From an uncultured Clostridia bacterium (lineage in GTDB: Bacteria > Bacillota > Clostridia > UBA1381), in assembly GCA_934463455.1 (NCBI GenBank), contig CAKSJU010000020.1, positions 1 to 25,063 on the forward strand: DNA of 25,063 bases, given 5' to 3'. Each line of letters starts with the position of its first letter. The stretch's first letter is position 1. The translations under genes were made by a program, and so were the position numbers. Shown in pieces: positions 1-8,332 of the stretch. The notes beneath the pieces are model-generated. The model was given only the letters and a program-made list of their open reading frames with translations, was not told the origin of the DNA and ran no database searches.

Positions 1-353
1 CCGTACTTCTTTCTTTCCTTCATTCTCGAATCTCTTGTTAAGAAGCCTGCTGCTTTAAGTGTTGCTCTGTATGCGTCTGAATCAACTTCAAGCAATGCTC
101 TTGCAATTCCGTGACGGATTGCGCCTGCCTGACCTGTGAAACCGCCGCCCTCAACATTTGCAATTACATCAAAATTTCCTACAGTCGATGTAACTGTGAG
201 CGGTTGACGAACGATAACCTTAAGTGTATCAAGACCAAAGTATTCGTCAATGTCTCTGCCGTTTATTGTTACCTTACCGTTACCCGGAACCAAGCGAACA
301 CGAGCAACGGAAGATTTTCTTCTGCCTGTACCATAGTATTGTTCTTTTGCCAT
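1..353 (-). CDS. rpsI: 30S ribosomal protein uS9 (S9), 3' end missing
   Basis: Small-subunit ribosomal protein whose C-terminal tail reaches the P-site tRNA in the decoding centre. The 117 visible codons begin MAKEQYYGTGRRKSSVARV and include GQAGAIRHGIARAL and LTRDSRMKERKKYG, all hallmark S9 segments. The family is usually about 130 residues, so roughly the last dozen residues, including the basic KR end, lie beyond the window start. An AGGAGGAT SD stands just upstream of the ATG. The gene follows rplM after 15 bases, the conserved rplM-rpsI pair, and is presumably co-transcribed from the promoter at 890-918. Identification is essentially certain. Confidence 0.98.
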   Translation of the reverse strand, partial: MAKEQYYGTGRRKSSVARVRLVPGNGKVTINGRDIDEYFGLDTLKVIVRQPLTVTSTVGNFDVIANVEGGGFTGQAGAIRHGIARALLEVDSDAYRATLKAAGFLTRDSRMKERKKY

Positions 354-368
354 GATTATTTATCCTCC

Positions 369-806
369 TTATTTAATCTCTTGTGTCCACTCTTCGGGCT
401 TTTGTGCAGCATGATCATGTTCCGCACCTTTATATACACGAAGTCTTGTAAGTGAATTTCTGCCGATTGTGTTGTTCGGAAGCATGCCTTTAACTGCATA
501 CATCATAGCTTTTTCGGGATTTTCAGCCATAAGCTTGTTATAGTGAATTTCTTTAATTCCGCCTACCCAGCCTGTGTGATAGTAACGTACTTTTTGGTTA
601 AGCTTATTTCCTGTCAGTATAGCTTCCGCTGCATTTACGATAATTACGTGATCTCCGCAATCTACGTTAGGCGTATATGTGGGGAGATGTTTTCCTCTCA
701 AAATGCTTGCTGCCTGTGCCGCAACTCTGCCGAGCGGTTTGCCTGCCGCGTCGATGATATACCATTTTCTTTTAATTTCGTTTGGCTTTGCCATATAGCT
801 GCTCAT
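369..806 (-). CDS. rplM: 50S ribosomal protein uL13 (L13)
   Basis: Large-subunit protein that binds 23S rRNA early in assembly. The 145 residues match the normal family length. Visible L13 features are KRKWYIIDAAGKPLGRVA near the N terminus, GDHVIIVNA, KVRYYHTGWVGG and AVKGMLPNNTIGR. An AAGGAGG SD at 816-822 sits 9 bases from the ATG at 806, which favours this start over the internal ATG four codons later. It is the first gene of the rplM-rpsI operon, with a consensus promoter and a short hairpin-bearing leader. In Firmicutes this leader is a known candidate site for autoregulation, though that is inferred here. Confidence 0.98.
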   Translation of the reverse strand: MSSYMAKPNEIKRKWYIIDAAGKPLGRVAAQAASILRGKHLPTYTPNVDCGDHVIIVNAAEAILTGNKLNQKVRYYHTGWVGGIKEIHYNKLMAENPEKAMMYAVKGMLPNNTIGRNSLTRLRVYKGAEHDHAAQKPEEWTQEIK

Positions 807-853
807 TGAAATTAACCTCCTTATTCATTTTCATTGTCGAATTAATTAAGTAT

Positions 854-879
854 GGCTTAAAACACTGATATCTCAAGCC
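854..879 (-). promoter_or_regulatory. Hairpin at the 5' end of the rplM leader (L13-leader candidate)
   Basis: On the minus strand GGCTT (879-875) pairs with AAGCC (858-854), extended inward by G-U and A-U pairs around a loop of about 10 bases. It lies within a few bases of the predicted transcription start (about 883) and 30 bases upstream of the SD. Firmicute rplM mRNAs are known to carry a conserved L13 leader. Position and size fit, but I could not compare it with the family model. Confidence 0.5.
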
Positions 880-889
880 TGCATTTGAT

Positions 890-918
890 ATTGTACTACT
901 TTTTTCGCGGCTTGTCAA
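890..918 (-). promoter_or_regulatory. Sigma-A promoter of rplM-rpsI
   Basis: On the minus strand, TTGACA (918-913), a 17-base spacer, then TACAAT (895-890): one mismatch from full consensus. The sequence upstream (921-955) is very A/T-rich and could act as an UP element, as expected for a ribosomal protein operon. The predicted start is near 883, giving a leader of about 75 bases. Confidence 0.85.
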
Positions 919-926
919 CACTTTTT

Positions 927-954
927 TTGGAAAAAAATAAAATATTTTTTCCAA
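927..954. repeat. A/T-rich inverted repeat between the HAD gene and the rplM promoter
   Basis: TTGGAAAAAA (927-936) and TTTTTTCCAA (945-954) are perfect 10-base arms around an 8-base loop. It lies 50 bases past the end of the HAD phosphatase gene and 9 bases upstream of the rplM -35. On the minus strand the arm is followed by A residues, not U, so it is not a typical intrinsic terminator. It may still halt readthrough weakly or serve as an UP-like element. Confidence 0.45.
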
Positions 955-958
955 ACTC

Positions 959-1003
959 TTTTATTCTCTTGTTTTCTTCTGTTTTCTCTTGTTTTCTCGT
1001 TCT
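959..1003 (-). repeat. Short imperfect purine-rich tandem repeat after the HAD gene
   Basis: Read on the minus strand, the tract just downstream of the stop codon repeats a GAAAACAAGA/GAAAACAGAA-type unit about three times. It is almost pure purine, with no hairpin. No function is assigned. Confidence 0.5.
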
Positions 1004-1657
1004 CTATTTTATTTTTTTGACCGCATCCGCAATATCTTTCGGAGCCGCAGCGATAAATTCTGCGTCTTCAAGTTCATCTTTTCCGCGGAATCCCCATAAA
1101 ACGCCTACTGTGTGCATGCCGGCATTTTTTCCGGTAGACACATCTACATTTGTATCGCCGACAAACATACATTCCTCCGGGGCGGCTTTAACAAATTCGG
1201 CGATTTCGAGAGCTGCCGCGGGATTCGGCTTTGTCGGAACACCGGCTCTTTGACCGTAGCAAATATCAAATTTTCCGCAGAAGTTTTTTTCTATCAGCAT
1301 TTGGGCGACATTATCCGGCTTGTTTGAAAGCATGGCGGTTTTTATGCCGGCGGAACGGAGTGAATCCAAAAGCTCGGGAATACCGTCGTATATTACGCTT
1401 CCGTACATAACATCTCCCTCGTAGAGAGAATCGTATTTTTTTCCGACAATTTCAAAATTCTCGGGGGTGTCGGCGCCGTAAAAGTCAAGCATACGATGTA
1501 TCAGCTTGTCTCTTCCGTTGCCGACAAAATATTTGTACTTTTCTTCTTCTACGGGAGCAAGCCCTATTTCCGCAAGTGCGGTGTTGCCGAAATGTGCAAT
1601 GCCGGGCAGTGTATTCATCAATGTTCCGTCAAAATCGAATATAACAGCTTTTATCAT
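1004..1657 (-). CDS. HAD-superfamily hydrolase, phosphoglycolate phosphatase-like
   Basis: Cytosolic phosphatase of the haloacid dehalogenase superfamily, 217 residues from the chosen start. Motif I is DFDGTL near residue 7 (nucleophile and acid/base Asp), motif II the Ser in MLSNKPD, motif III the Lys in PTKPNP, and motif IV FVGDTNVDV. An alpha-helical cap lies between motifs I and II, the subclass I layout of Gph and PgmB. The frame opens upstream, but ATG at 1657 has AAAGGAT at 8 bases spacing and puts DFDGT in its usual N-terminal place. It follows galK by 40 bases, so the true substrate may be a sugar phosphate. Phosphoglycolate is only the family default. Confidence 0.85.
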   Translation of the reverse strand: MIKAVIFDFDGTLMNTLPGIAHFGNTALAEIGLAPVEEEKYKYFVGNGRDKLIHRMLDFYGADTPENFEIVGKKYDSLYEGDVMYGSVIYDGIPELLDSLRSAGIKTAMLSNKPDNVAQMLIEKNFCGKFDICYGQRAGVPTKPNPAAALEIAEFVKAAPEECMFVGDTNVDVSTGKNAGMHTVGVLWGFRGKDELEDAEFIAAAPKDIADAVKKIK

Positions 1658-1697
1658 AGTGCAAGATCCTTTCTGAGTATAGAACGTTTGCTTCAAA

Positions 1698-2984
1698 TTA
1701 CTTTACTTCGCATCCTCCGACCGGTCTTATGGAAAGAATGTGACACATTCCGCTGCCCAAAACGCTCTCAATTTTATTTTTAAATTCTTCGAGCATATCG
1801 TTGGGAACAAATGCCTGAACCGTTCCGGCAAAACCGCCTCCGTGAACTCTGTATGCACCGTTTTCGCCGAGAATTTCATCGCATAATGCAAGTGTAAGAG
1901 ATACTGCCTGTTGGGCAGGCATGCTTGAAGCATATACGTTTTGGAGATACATATATGAAGAGTAGCCGGATTTTTTGATTAAATCACAGAACATTTCGAA
2001 ATCGTCGTTTTTCAAAGCCTTAACTTCGTCCCGGGCGCGTTCGTTATCGTTAAAGAAGTGAATTGCTCTGAGTATTGCGCGGTCATTGTTTATCGCTTTT
2101 CTTACATCTGCCATTTTTGCATTAAATTCTGTCGGGTCAACCTCACGCAAAAAATCTTTTCCGAAAAATTCGGCAACTTTTTTCATTTCGGACGGAATCG
2201 ATGCGTATTCATCGGTCAAATCGGCGTGGTCCGCGCCGGAATCGATTATGCAGAGCGAATGTCCGCTTTTTGTAAAGTCAAATTTAACTTTTTCTATTAT
2301 CGGATTTTTTGTATCGTTAAAGTCTATTGCAACAACTGAGCCGACCGAGGAAGCCATTTGATCCATCAGACCGCAGGGCTTGCCGAAATATACATTTTCG
2401 CTGAACTGACCTATTTTGGCTATTTCAACGGCATCAACTTCATCGTTTGCAAACAGCGAATTTACAAAATTACCGACTAAAACTTCAAAAGCGGCGGATG
2501 AGCTCATTCCGGAGCCTTTGAGAACGCTTGAAATTGTATAGGCGTCAAAACCTGCAAGCTTGTACCCTTTATCGGCAAACGCCTTTAAAATACCGCGGAT
2601 AAGTGAAATTGCTTTTCCGTACTGCTCGGTATGTACTTCCAAATCGTCAAGATCGATTTCGTCCATCGGATAGCCTTCGGATTTTATTCTTACTTTGTTT
2701 GTTCCGTTTAACGAAGCGGCACCGATTACATCAAGATTGAGACTTGCCGCAAGTACGCAGCCGTGCTGGTGGTCGGTGTGATTTCCGCCGATTTCGGTTC
2801 TTCCGGGTGCGGAGAAAAGACGGATTTCGTCAGAGCCTCCGAAAGCTTCGCCGAAGCCGTCAATGACCTTTAAATATCTGTCGGCGTATTTTTGTGCGTC
2901 TTCTTTTTCGCAGGCATACATATATGCCAGTTTTTCGTTAAATTCTCCGTTTTTAAGCTGTTTTTTGAGTTCATTTGTATTCAT
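1698..2984 (-). CDS. galK: Galactokinase
   Basis: GHMP-family kinase that phosphorylates galactose at C1 using ATP, the first committed step of the Leloir pathway. The galactokinase signature GRTEIGGNHTDHQHG is at residues 61-75, and the GHMP nucleotide loop KGSGMSSSAAFE at about 155-166. The C-terminal GHMP motif appears as HGGGFAGTVQAFV. At 428 residues it is somewhat longer than the usual 380-400, mainly through an N-terminal extension. SD AAGGAAGGAT precedes the ATG. It lies 20 bases after folD and upstream of the HAD phosphatase. No galT or galE is in the window, so the rest of the pathway must be elsewhere. Confidence 0.95.
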   Translation of the reverse strand: MNTNELKKQLKNGEFNEKLAYMYACEKEDAQKYADRYLKVIDGFGEAFGGSDEIRLFSAPGRTEIGGNHTDHQHGCVLAASLNLDVIGAASLNGTNKVRIKSEGYPMDEIDLDDLEVHTEQYGKAISLIRGILKAFADKGYKLAGFDAYTISSVLKGSGMSSSAAFEVLVGNFVNSLFANDEVDAVEIAKIGQFSENVYFGKPCGLMDQMASSVGSVVAIDFNDTKNPIIEKVKFDFTKSGHSLCIIDSGADHADLTDEYASIPSEMKKVAEFFGKDFLREVDPTEFNAKMADVRKAINNDRAILRAIHFFNDNERARDEVKALKNDDFEMFCDLIKKSGYSSYMYLQNVYASSMPAQQAVSLTLALCDEILGENGAYRVHGGGFAGTVQAFVPNDMLEEFKNKIESVLGSGMCHILSIRPVGGCEVK

Positions 2985-3004
2985 ATTAAAAAAATCCTTC
3001 CTTT

Positions 3005-3850
3005 TTAATTTTTATTTTGAATTATAGCTGCTTTTACGGTGTTTCGCATAAGCATGGCGATTGTCATCGGACCGACTCCGCCCGGAACGGGGGTTATTGC
3101 TCCCGCAATTTTTTCGCAGGATTCAAAATCAACATCGCCGACAAGCTTTTTATCAGCAATTCTGTTTATGCCGACATCTATAACGACCGCTCCCGGTTTT
3201 ATCATATCACCGGTTATAAAATTGGGTTTGCCGACCGCAACTACCAATATATCGGCTTTTTTTACCGTTTCTTTTAAATTTTTTGTGCGTGAATGGCAGA
3301 TTGTGACCGTTCCGTTTTGGTGGAGAAGGAGCATCGCCTGCGGCTTTCCGACTATATTGCTTCTGCCGACAACAACACATTCTTTTCCGCAAACTTCAAT
3401 GCCGGATTCTTTTATAAGCTCCATAACGCCCGCCGGCGTACAGGGAACAAAATCATAATTGCCTATCATAATTTTGCCCACATTTGCGGGATGAAACGCG
3501 TCAACGTCTTTTTTGGGGTCAATTGCATTAATTATGTTTTCTTCATTAATATGTCGGGGCAGCGGCAGCTGCACCAATATTCCGTTTATGTCTTCTTTTT
3601 TGTTCAGCTTTTTAATGAGTTGTAAAAGCTCGTTTTCGGATGTATTCTCGGGAAGCGCATATTCTTCGGAATATATACCGAGTTCTTCGCAGTTTTTCTT
3701 TTTTGAGTTTACATAGACGCGGCTTGCGGGGTCGTCGCCTACTATAACTACCGCAAGGCCGGGGAATATGCCCTTTTCTTTAAGGGCGGCGACTTCTGTT
3801 TTCAGTTCCTCTTTTATTCTTGCCGATACTTCTTTTCCGCTTAACAGCAT
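3005..3850 (-). CDS. folD: Bifunctional methylenetetrahydrofolate dehydrogenase/cyclohydrolase
   Basis: Interconverts 5,10-methylene-, methenyl- and 10-formyl-tetrahydrofolate with NADP(H), supplying one-carbon units. The 281 residues fit the family. Visible features are YVNSKKKNCEELGI (catalytic Lys region), ILVQLPLPRHI, the Rossmann loop VVVGRSNIVGKP and the C-terminal PVPGGVGPMT signature. The frame is open 10 codons further upstream, but ATG at 3850 has AGGAGG at good spacing and matches where homologues begin. The gene starts inside the last 71 bases of ygiQ in a different frame, so translational coupling is likely. galK follows after 20 bases. Confidence 0.96.
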   Translation of the reverse strand: MLLSGKEVSARIKEELKTEVAALKEKGIFPGLAVVIVGDDPASRVYVNSKKKNCEELGIYSEEYALPENTSENELLQLIKKLNKKEDINGILVQLPLPRHINEENIINAIDPKKDVDAFHPANVGKIMIGNYDFVPCTPAGVMELIKESGIEVCGKECVVVGRSNIVGKPQAMLLLHQNGTVTICHSRTKNLKETVKKADILVVAVGKPNFITGDMIKPGAVVIDVGINRIADKKLVGDVDFESCEKIAGAITPVPGGVGPMTIAMLMRNTVKAAIIQNKN

Positions 3851-5696
3851 GTGATTTTCCTCCTGTTTTTTTATTTTCAAAATCCTTTTTCGGATGTTGA
3901 TTTTTGGGTCTTATCAGACAGTTTTCGCCGTAACCGATTAAATCGGTGCGGCCTGCCAGAGTGAGAGCTTCTTCAACAAGCCTGTAATTATCCGGGTTTT
4001 TAAATTGCAGCAGTGCGCGCTGCATCGCTTTTTCTTTGGGCGATTTCGGAACATACACTTTTTTTCCGGTGAACGGGTCAAGCCCTGTGTAGAACATGCA
4101 GGTGGAAACCGTTCCGGGCGTGGGGTAAAAATCCTGAACTTGCTGAGGATTTATATGATTTTTATTCAAATATTGAGCAAGCTTTATTGCGTCATTTAAT
4201 GTGCTGCCCGGATGACTTGACATTAAATAAGGTACAAGATATTGTTTTTTTCCTATTTTTTCATTTATTTTATAAAATTTTTCCGAAAACCTGTTAAATA
4301 CGTCGTTGGACGGCTTACCCATATATTTAAGCACATTATCCGAAATGTGCTCCGGAGCAACCTTAAGCTGCCCGCTGATATGATATTTGCACAATTCATA
4401 AAAAAATTCATCGTTTTTATCATTCATAAGATAATCAAATCTTATTCCCGAACGGATAAAGACCTTTTTTACGCCGTCAATTTTCCGCAGCTCTTTTAAA
4501 AGCACCGAATATTCGCTGTGATCGGTTTCCATATTTTTGCAGGGAGACGGGTAAAGACAGCGTTTATCCTTACAGGCTCCGAATTTAAGCTGCTTTTTGC
4601 AGGCGGGTTTTCGGAAATTTGCGGTCGGACCTCCGACATCGTGAATATAACCCTTGAAATCAGGGTCTTTTACCATTTCTTTTGCCTCGGCAACAAGGGA
4701 TTCCTTGCTGCGTGCCGTCACAATTCTGCCCTGGTGAAACGCAAGCGCACAGAAGTTGCAGCTTCCGAAACAGCCGCGTGAGCTTGTAAGGCTGAATTTA
4801 ACTTCTTTTATTGCCTCGATACCGCCGTCTTTTTCGTATATCGGGTGATAATTTTTCATATACGGAAGAGAATATACATTGTCAAGCTCTTCCGTATTAA
4901 GCGGGGGCATTGGCGGATTTTGTATAAGATATTTGTCGTTGTGCTTTTGAACTACGGTTTTGCCGATGTAAGGATTTTGCTCTTCATATTGTATTCGGCA
5001 TGCTTCGGCATATTTGGCTTTGTTATCGCGGCATTCTTCAAATGACGCAATTTCAACCGAATTTTCGTAAATCGGGTAATCGGAAATATAGCAGGTGCCG
5101 GGAATGCTTGTAATATCTTTTACCGACATTCCGCAGTTCAGGCAGTCCGCAAGCTCGACAATCTGCTTTTCGCCCATCCCGTACATAAGAATGTCGGCAC
5201 GGCTGTCGAAAAGTATTGAACGCCTGACCTTGTCGTCCCAGTAGTCATAGTGCGCAAACCGTCTCAGACTTGCCTCAACGCCTCCTATTAAAATAGGAAG
5301 ATTTCCGAATGCTTCTCTCAGGCGGTTGCAGTAGACTATTGTTGCTCTGTCGGGACGTTTGCCGGATTGGTTTCCCGGCGCATATGCGTCATCGCTGCGG
5401 CGCTTTTTTGAGGCTGTATAGTGATTTACCATGCTGTCTATGTTTCCGGCGGAAACAAGAGCCGCAAGGCGCGGCCTGCCGAGCTTTTTGAACTCCTCGG
5501 CGGAATGCCAGTCCGGAAGAGAAATTATCCCTACTTTGTAGCCATGTGCTTCCAAAACTCTTGAAATTATGGCATGACCGAAGCTCGGGTGGTCTACGTA
5601 TGCGTCTCCGATTATATAGAGAAAATCAAGCTTGTCCCAATTTCTTTTTTTCATATCTGCTCTTGATATTGGCAGAAAATCATTTTTTGTTTCCAT
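3780..5696 (-). CDS. ygiQ: YgiQ-family radical SAM protein
   Basis: Radical SAM enzyme of the UPF0313/YgiQ family. It binds a [4Fe-4S] cluster that cleaves S-adenosylmethionine; its substrate is unknown to me. The cluster motif is C309-x3-C313-x2-C316 (RGCFGSCNFC). Upstream lies the cobalamin-binding-like N-terminal domain (about residues 20-190). Downstream are a Cys-rich stretch (KKQLKFGACKDKRCLYPSPC) and FYPTPGT, typical of the family. The 638 residues end in a strongly basic Lys/Arg tail that is read through the folD SD and start in another frame. No good SD precedes the ATG, which lies 5 bases after the ftsK stop, so translation probably relies on coupling. Confidence 0.95.
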   Translation of the reverse strand: METKNDFLPISRADMKKRNWDKLDFLYIIGDAYVDHPSFGHAIISRVLEAHGYKVGIISLPDWHSAEEFKKLGRPRLAALVSAGNIDSMVNHYTASKKRRSDDAYAPGNQSGKRPDRATIVYCNRLREAFGNLPILIGGVEASLRRFAHYDYWDDKVRRSILFDSRADILMYGMGEKQIVELADCLNCGMSVKDITSIPGTCYISDYPIYENSVEIASFEECRDNKAKYAEACRIQYEEQNPYIGKTVVQKHNDKYLIQNPPMPPLNTEELDNVYSLPYMKNYHPIYEKDGGIEAIKEVKFSLTSSRGCFGSCNFCALAFHQGRIVTARSKESLVAEAKEMVKDPDFKGYIHDVGGPTANFRKPACKKQLKFGACKDKRCLYPSPCKNMETDHSEYSVLLKELRKIDGVKKVFIRSGIRFDYLMNDKNDEFFYELCKYHISGQLKVAPEHISDNVLKYMGKPSNDVFNRFSEKFYKINEKIGKKQYLVPYLMSSHPGSTLNDAIKLAQYLNKNHINPQQVQDFYPTPGTVSTCMFYTGLDPFTGKKVYVPKSPKEKAMQRALLQFKNPDNYRLVEEALTLAGRTDLIGYGENCLIRPKNQHPKKDFENKKTGGKSHAVKRKRSIGKNKRGTENRSRRP

Positions 5697-5701
5697 AGCA
5701 T

Positions 5702-8113
5702 TTATTCCATATTGTTACCGATACTGTATTTGCTTATTAAAACCTCCCGCGGCTTGCTTCCGTTTGCACCGGATATAATGCCGCGCATTTCCATTTGGTC
5801 GATTATTCTTCCTGCACGCGCATAGCCTACTTTAAGGCGTCTTTGCACCATGGCAGTGGAAATCTGACCGAGCTCGCAGGCAAGCTCTATCGCCTGCGGC
5901 AAAAGAGCGTCGGCATCGTCCTCCTGCTCGTCGTCCGTTACTCCGTTGTCACCTGTTTGACAGCGGTCTATATGGTCTTGCAAATCCTCCGAGTAGTGGG
6001 TTACTTCGCTGTTTTCTTTTATGAAATCCACAATACTTTCTATTTCACCGTCCGATACAAATGCTCCCTGCACACGCATGGGCGTATTCATTCCCGAGGG
6101 ATAATAAAGCATGTCGCCTTTTCCGAGAAGCTTTTCCGCACCGCCGCGGTCAAGAATGGTACGGCTGTCAACTTGGCTGGAAACAGCAAAAGCTATTCTG
6201 CTCGGAACGTTTGCTTTGATAAGACCGGTGATTACGTCAACAGAAGGTCTTTGCGTTGCAACGATTAAGTGTATTCCGGCAGCACGCGCAAGCTGTGCAA
6301 GGCGGCAAATCGAGTCCTCAACCTCTTTTGCGGCAACCATCATAAGGTCGGCAAGCTCATCTATAATAATTACAATTTTCGGCATTTTTTCGTCACCGGT
6401 TTTTTCGCAGTGCTTGTTGTATCCCTCAAGGTTTCGCACGTGAGTTGCCGCGAACATATCGTACCGCTTCATCATTTCCTGCACTGCCCAGTTAAGAGCT
6501 CCGGCAGCGCGTTTCGGATCGGTAACAACCGGGATTAAAAGATGCGGAATACCGTTGTAAACACCGAGTTCAACAACCTTTGGGTCAACCATGATAAGCT
6601 TTACTTCATCCGGCTTTGCTTTGTAGAGTATACTTGTGATTATTGTATTTATACAGACACTTTTTCCCGAGCCGGTAGCACCGGCAATGAGTACGTGAGG
6701 CATTTTTGCAATATCTCCGACAACAACGTTGCCGCCGATGTCCTTGCCGAAGCAGACAGCAAGCTTTGATTCGGCTTTTTGAAATTTATCGCTTTCGAGT
6801 ATTTCCCTTGCGGAAACGGTTGATACGCTTGTGTTCGGAACTTCAATTCCCACGGCGGCTTTGCCCGGGACTGCCGCAACCAATACGGTAGGCACTGCAA
6901 GCTTCCATGCAATATCCTCCGAAAGTCCGGTTATTTTTGAAAGCTTAATTCCTGTTTCGGGCTGGATTTCGTAGCGCGTTACACTCGGTCCTTGAGTTAC
7001 CTGCAAAAGCTTTGCGTTAACGTTGAAGTCGCCCAGAACCTCCATAAGCTTTTGAGCGGTTTCGCGCATTTCCTTGCGCTTGTCCGCCGATTGCGGCGGT
7101 GCGGCTTTGAGCAGCTTGAGCGGCGGAAATACGTATTCTTTTATTTCATCTGCCATTCCCTCGTTCAATTCGGAATGGAATTGTTCTTTTTCCTTTTTCG
7201 TAAGCGGAGAAGCTTTTTCCTCTTTTGCCGCAGGGCGTTTATCGTCCTCGGGAGAAATGCTTTCCTCCGCGGACTTATTCGCTTTCGGAGAGGAGGTTAT
7301 TTCTTCGCCCGGGTCGGGCTTGAAAATAACGGTTTCGATTTCTTCAATCGGAATAACGTCCTTTTTGGTGTCTTCCTTTTTCTCTTTTTTATTCTTTTTT
7401 TCTCCGTCAACTTCAAAATCAAGCTGTGAGCCGGTAAGCCGCGGCTCGGTTGCTTCGGCAGGCTCTGGGATTATTTTTTCTATTTTTTTCTTTGCTTTTC
7501 GCCCCTGCTCGTATTTATCGGATTTTTCCGGTTCGATTTCTTCACGCATTGCAAAAAATCCGGAAATAAAGCTGGAAACCGCCGTAACGACCGAGATTTT
7601 TAAAATGAGGCTCATAAGCGCAATTACCGCAAATACCAATATGACAATTGCCGCTGCGGTTCCGACCGTTTTAACGAGAGCGGCGGATAACAATCCTCCG
7701 AAAAATCCTCCTCCCGTTCCCGCTATGCCGTAGCCGTAAAGCTCGGAAACAGGAACAGACAAATCGGATATTGTATGAATTAATGCTGCGATACACACAG
7801 CGAAAAAGAAGAGCATAATCGATTTTACTTTTACTTCCGAGGTGCCTTTTGCTTTTATTACATATACCCCTAAGCCTGCGGATATAACAGGTATCAGCCA
7901 TGCCGTTTTTGCAAAAAGTCCGAACAAAATATCATGGAAAAATACTGCGACAAAAGCATCGGAGCCCATGTATGTAAAAATCCCGGTTAATATTGCCGCA
8001 GCAAAAAATATCAGGGCGCATGTCTGATAAGGCAGCCCGCTTCTTTTGTATTTCTTTTTTGTATTTAATTTTTTTGGCGCAACTTTTTTTGTACTTTTTT
8101 TTCTTTGAGCCAT
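5702..8113 (-). CDS. ftsK: FtsK/SpoIIIE-family DNA translocase
   Basis: Membrane-anchored hexameric ATPase that pumps chromosomal DNA through the division or sporulation septum. The 803 residues contain a basic N terminus, four to five hydrophobic segments between about residues 27 and 180, and a charged low-complexity linker (about 190-330). The motor follows, with Walker A GATGSGKS at 478-485 and Walker B VIIIDELADL at 581-590. A C-terminal winged-helix gamma domain (about 736-800; LKVGYARAGRIIDQME) would read polar DNA signals. SD AAAGGAT precedes the ATG. It probably heads the run ftsK-ygiQ-folD-galK-HAD. The sequence alone does not say whether it serves division, sporulation or both. Confidence 0.96.
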   Translation of the reverse strand: MAQRKKSTKKVAPKKLNTKKKYKRSGLPYQTCALIFFAAAILTGIFTYMGSDAFVAVFFHDILFGLFAKTAWLIPVISAGLGVYVIKAKGTSEVKVKSIMLFFFAVCIAALIHTISDLSVPVSELYGYGIAGTGGGFFGGLLSAALVKTVGTAAAIVILVFAVIALMSLILKISVVTAVSSFISGFFAMREEIEPEKSDKYEQGRKAKKKIEKIIPEPAEATEPRLTGSQLDFEVDGEKKNKKEKKEDTKKDVIPIEEIETVIFKPDPGEEITSSPKANKSAEESISPEDDKRPAAKEEKASPLTKKEKEQFHSELNEGMADEIKEYVFPPLKLLKAAPPQSADKRKEMRETAQKLMEVLGDFNVNAKLLQVTQGPSVTRYEIQPETGIKLSKITGLSEDIAWKLAVPTVLVAAVPGKAAVGIEVPNTSVSTVSAREILESDKFQKAESKLAVCFGKDIGGNVVVGDIAKMPHVLIAGATGSGKSVCINTIITSILYKAKPDEVKLIMVDPKVVELGVYNGIPHLLIPVVTDPKRAAGALNWAVQEMMKRYDMFAATHVRNLEGYNKHCEKTGDEKMPKIVIIIDELADLMMVAAKEVEDSICRLAQLARAAGIHLIVATQRPSVDVITGLIKANVPSRIAFAVSSQVDSRTILDRGGAEKLLGKGDMLYYPSGMNTPMRVQGAFVSDGEIESIVDFIKENSEVTHYSEDLQDHIDRCQTGDNGVTDDEQEDDADALLPQAIELACELGQISTAMVQRRLKVGYARAGRIIDQMEMRGIISGANGSKPREVLISKYSIGNNME

Positions 8114-8175
8114 TTTGGTGTTATCCTTTCATAATTTATTGTTGTCAGGCACATACTTAAAAACTTCCAGCGTAT

Positions 8176-8184
8176 ATTATATCA
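8176..8184 (-). promoter_or_regulatory. Extended -10 promoter of ftsK
   Basis: Minus strand TGA-TATAAT, a full -10 with the TGn extension. No good -35 is visible at 16-18 bases, which is common for extended -10 promoters. The leader would be about 55 bases. Confidence 0.6.
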
Positions 8185-8254
8185 CATATCTGACGAAAAT
8201 GCTATATCTTTTTTGCCTATTTTATAAAAAGTTTGGATTTTTTACGTAAAGTAC

Positions 8255-8283
8255 TTGAAGATTTTTTGAATATCTGATAAAAT
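8255..8283 (+). promoter_or_regulatory. Promoter of walR-walK
   Basis: TTGAAG (8255-8260), a 17-base spacer, TAAAAT (8278-8283), with TGA just before the -10 (extended -10). A second overlapping option is TTGAAT with a 17-base spacer and TATAAG, ending about 8 bases past the first. Either gives a leader of about 110-120 bases. Confidence 0.65.
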
Positions 8284-8332
8284 AATCATATAAGTGCGCA
8301 CAAAACAGATGCGCGGCGCAGAGAAAGCAAAC

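Noticed and set aside
772..954. A 60-codon minus-strand reading frame covering the rplM leader.
   Set aside because: It runs across the rplM promoter, leader and SD, overlaps the start of rplM in another frame, and has no SD of its own; its sequence is low-complexity Lys/Phe.
1004..2984. A galactose-utilisation operon built around galK and the HAD phosphatase.
   Set aside because: No galT, galE, galactosidase, transporter or regulator is present; the genes sit in a mixed housekeeping run with folD, ygiQ and ftsK, so a dedicated operon is not supported.
7074..7733. A long plus-strand reading frame (219 codons) opposite ftsK.
   Set aside because: It is the antisense shadow of the FtsK linker and N-terminal region; Ser/Phe-rich composition mirrors Glu/Lys codons on the other strand, and no SD was seen.
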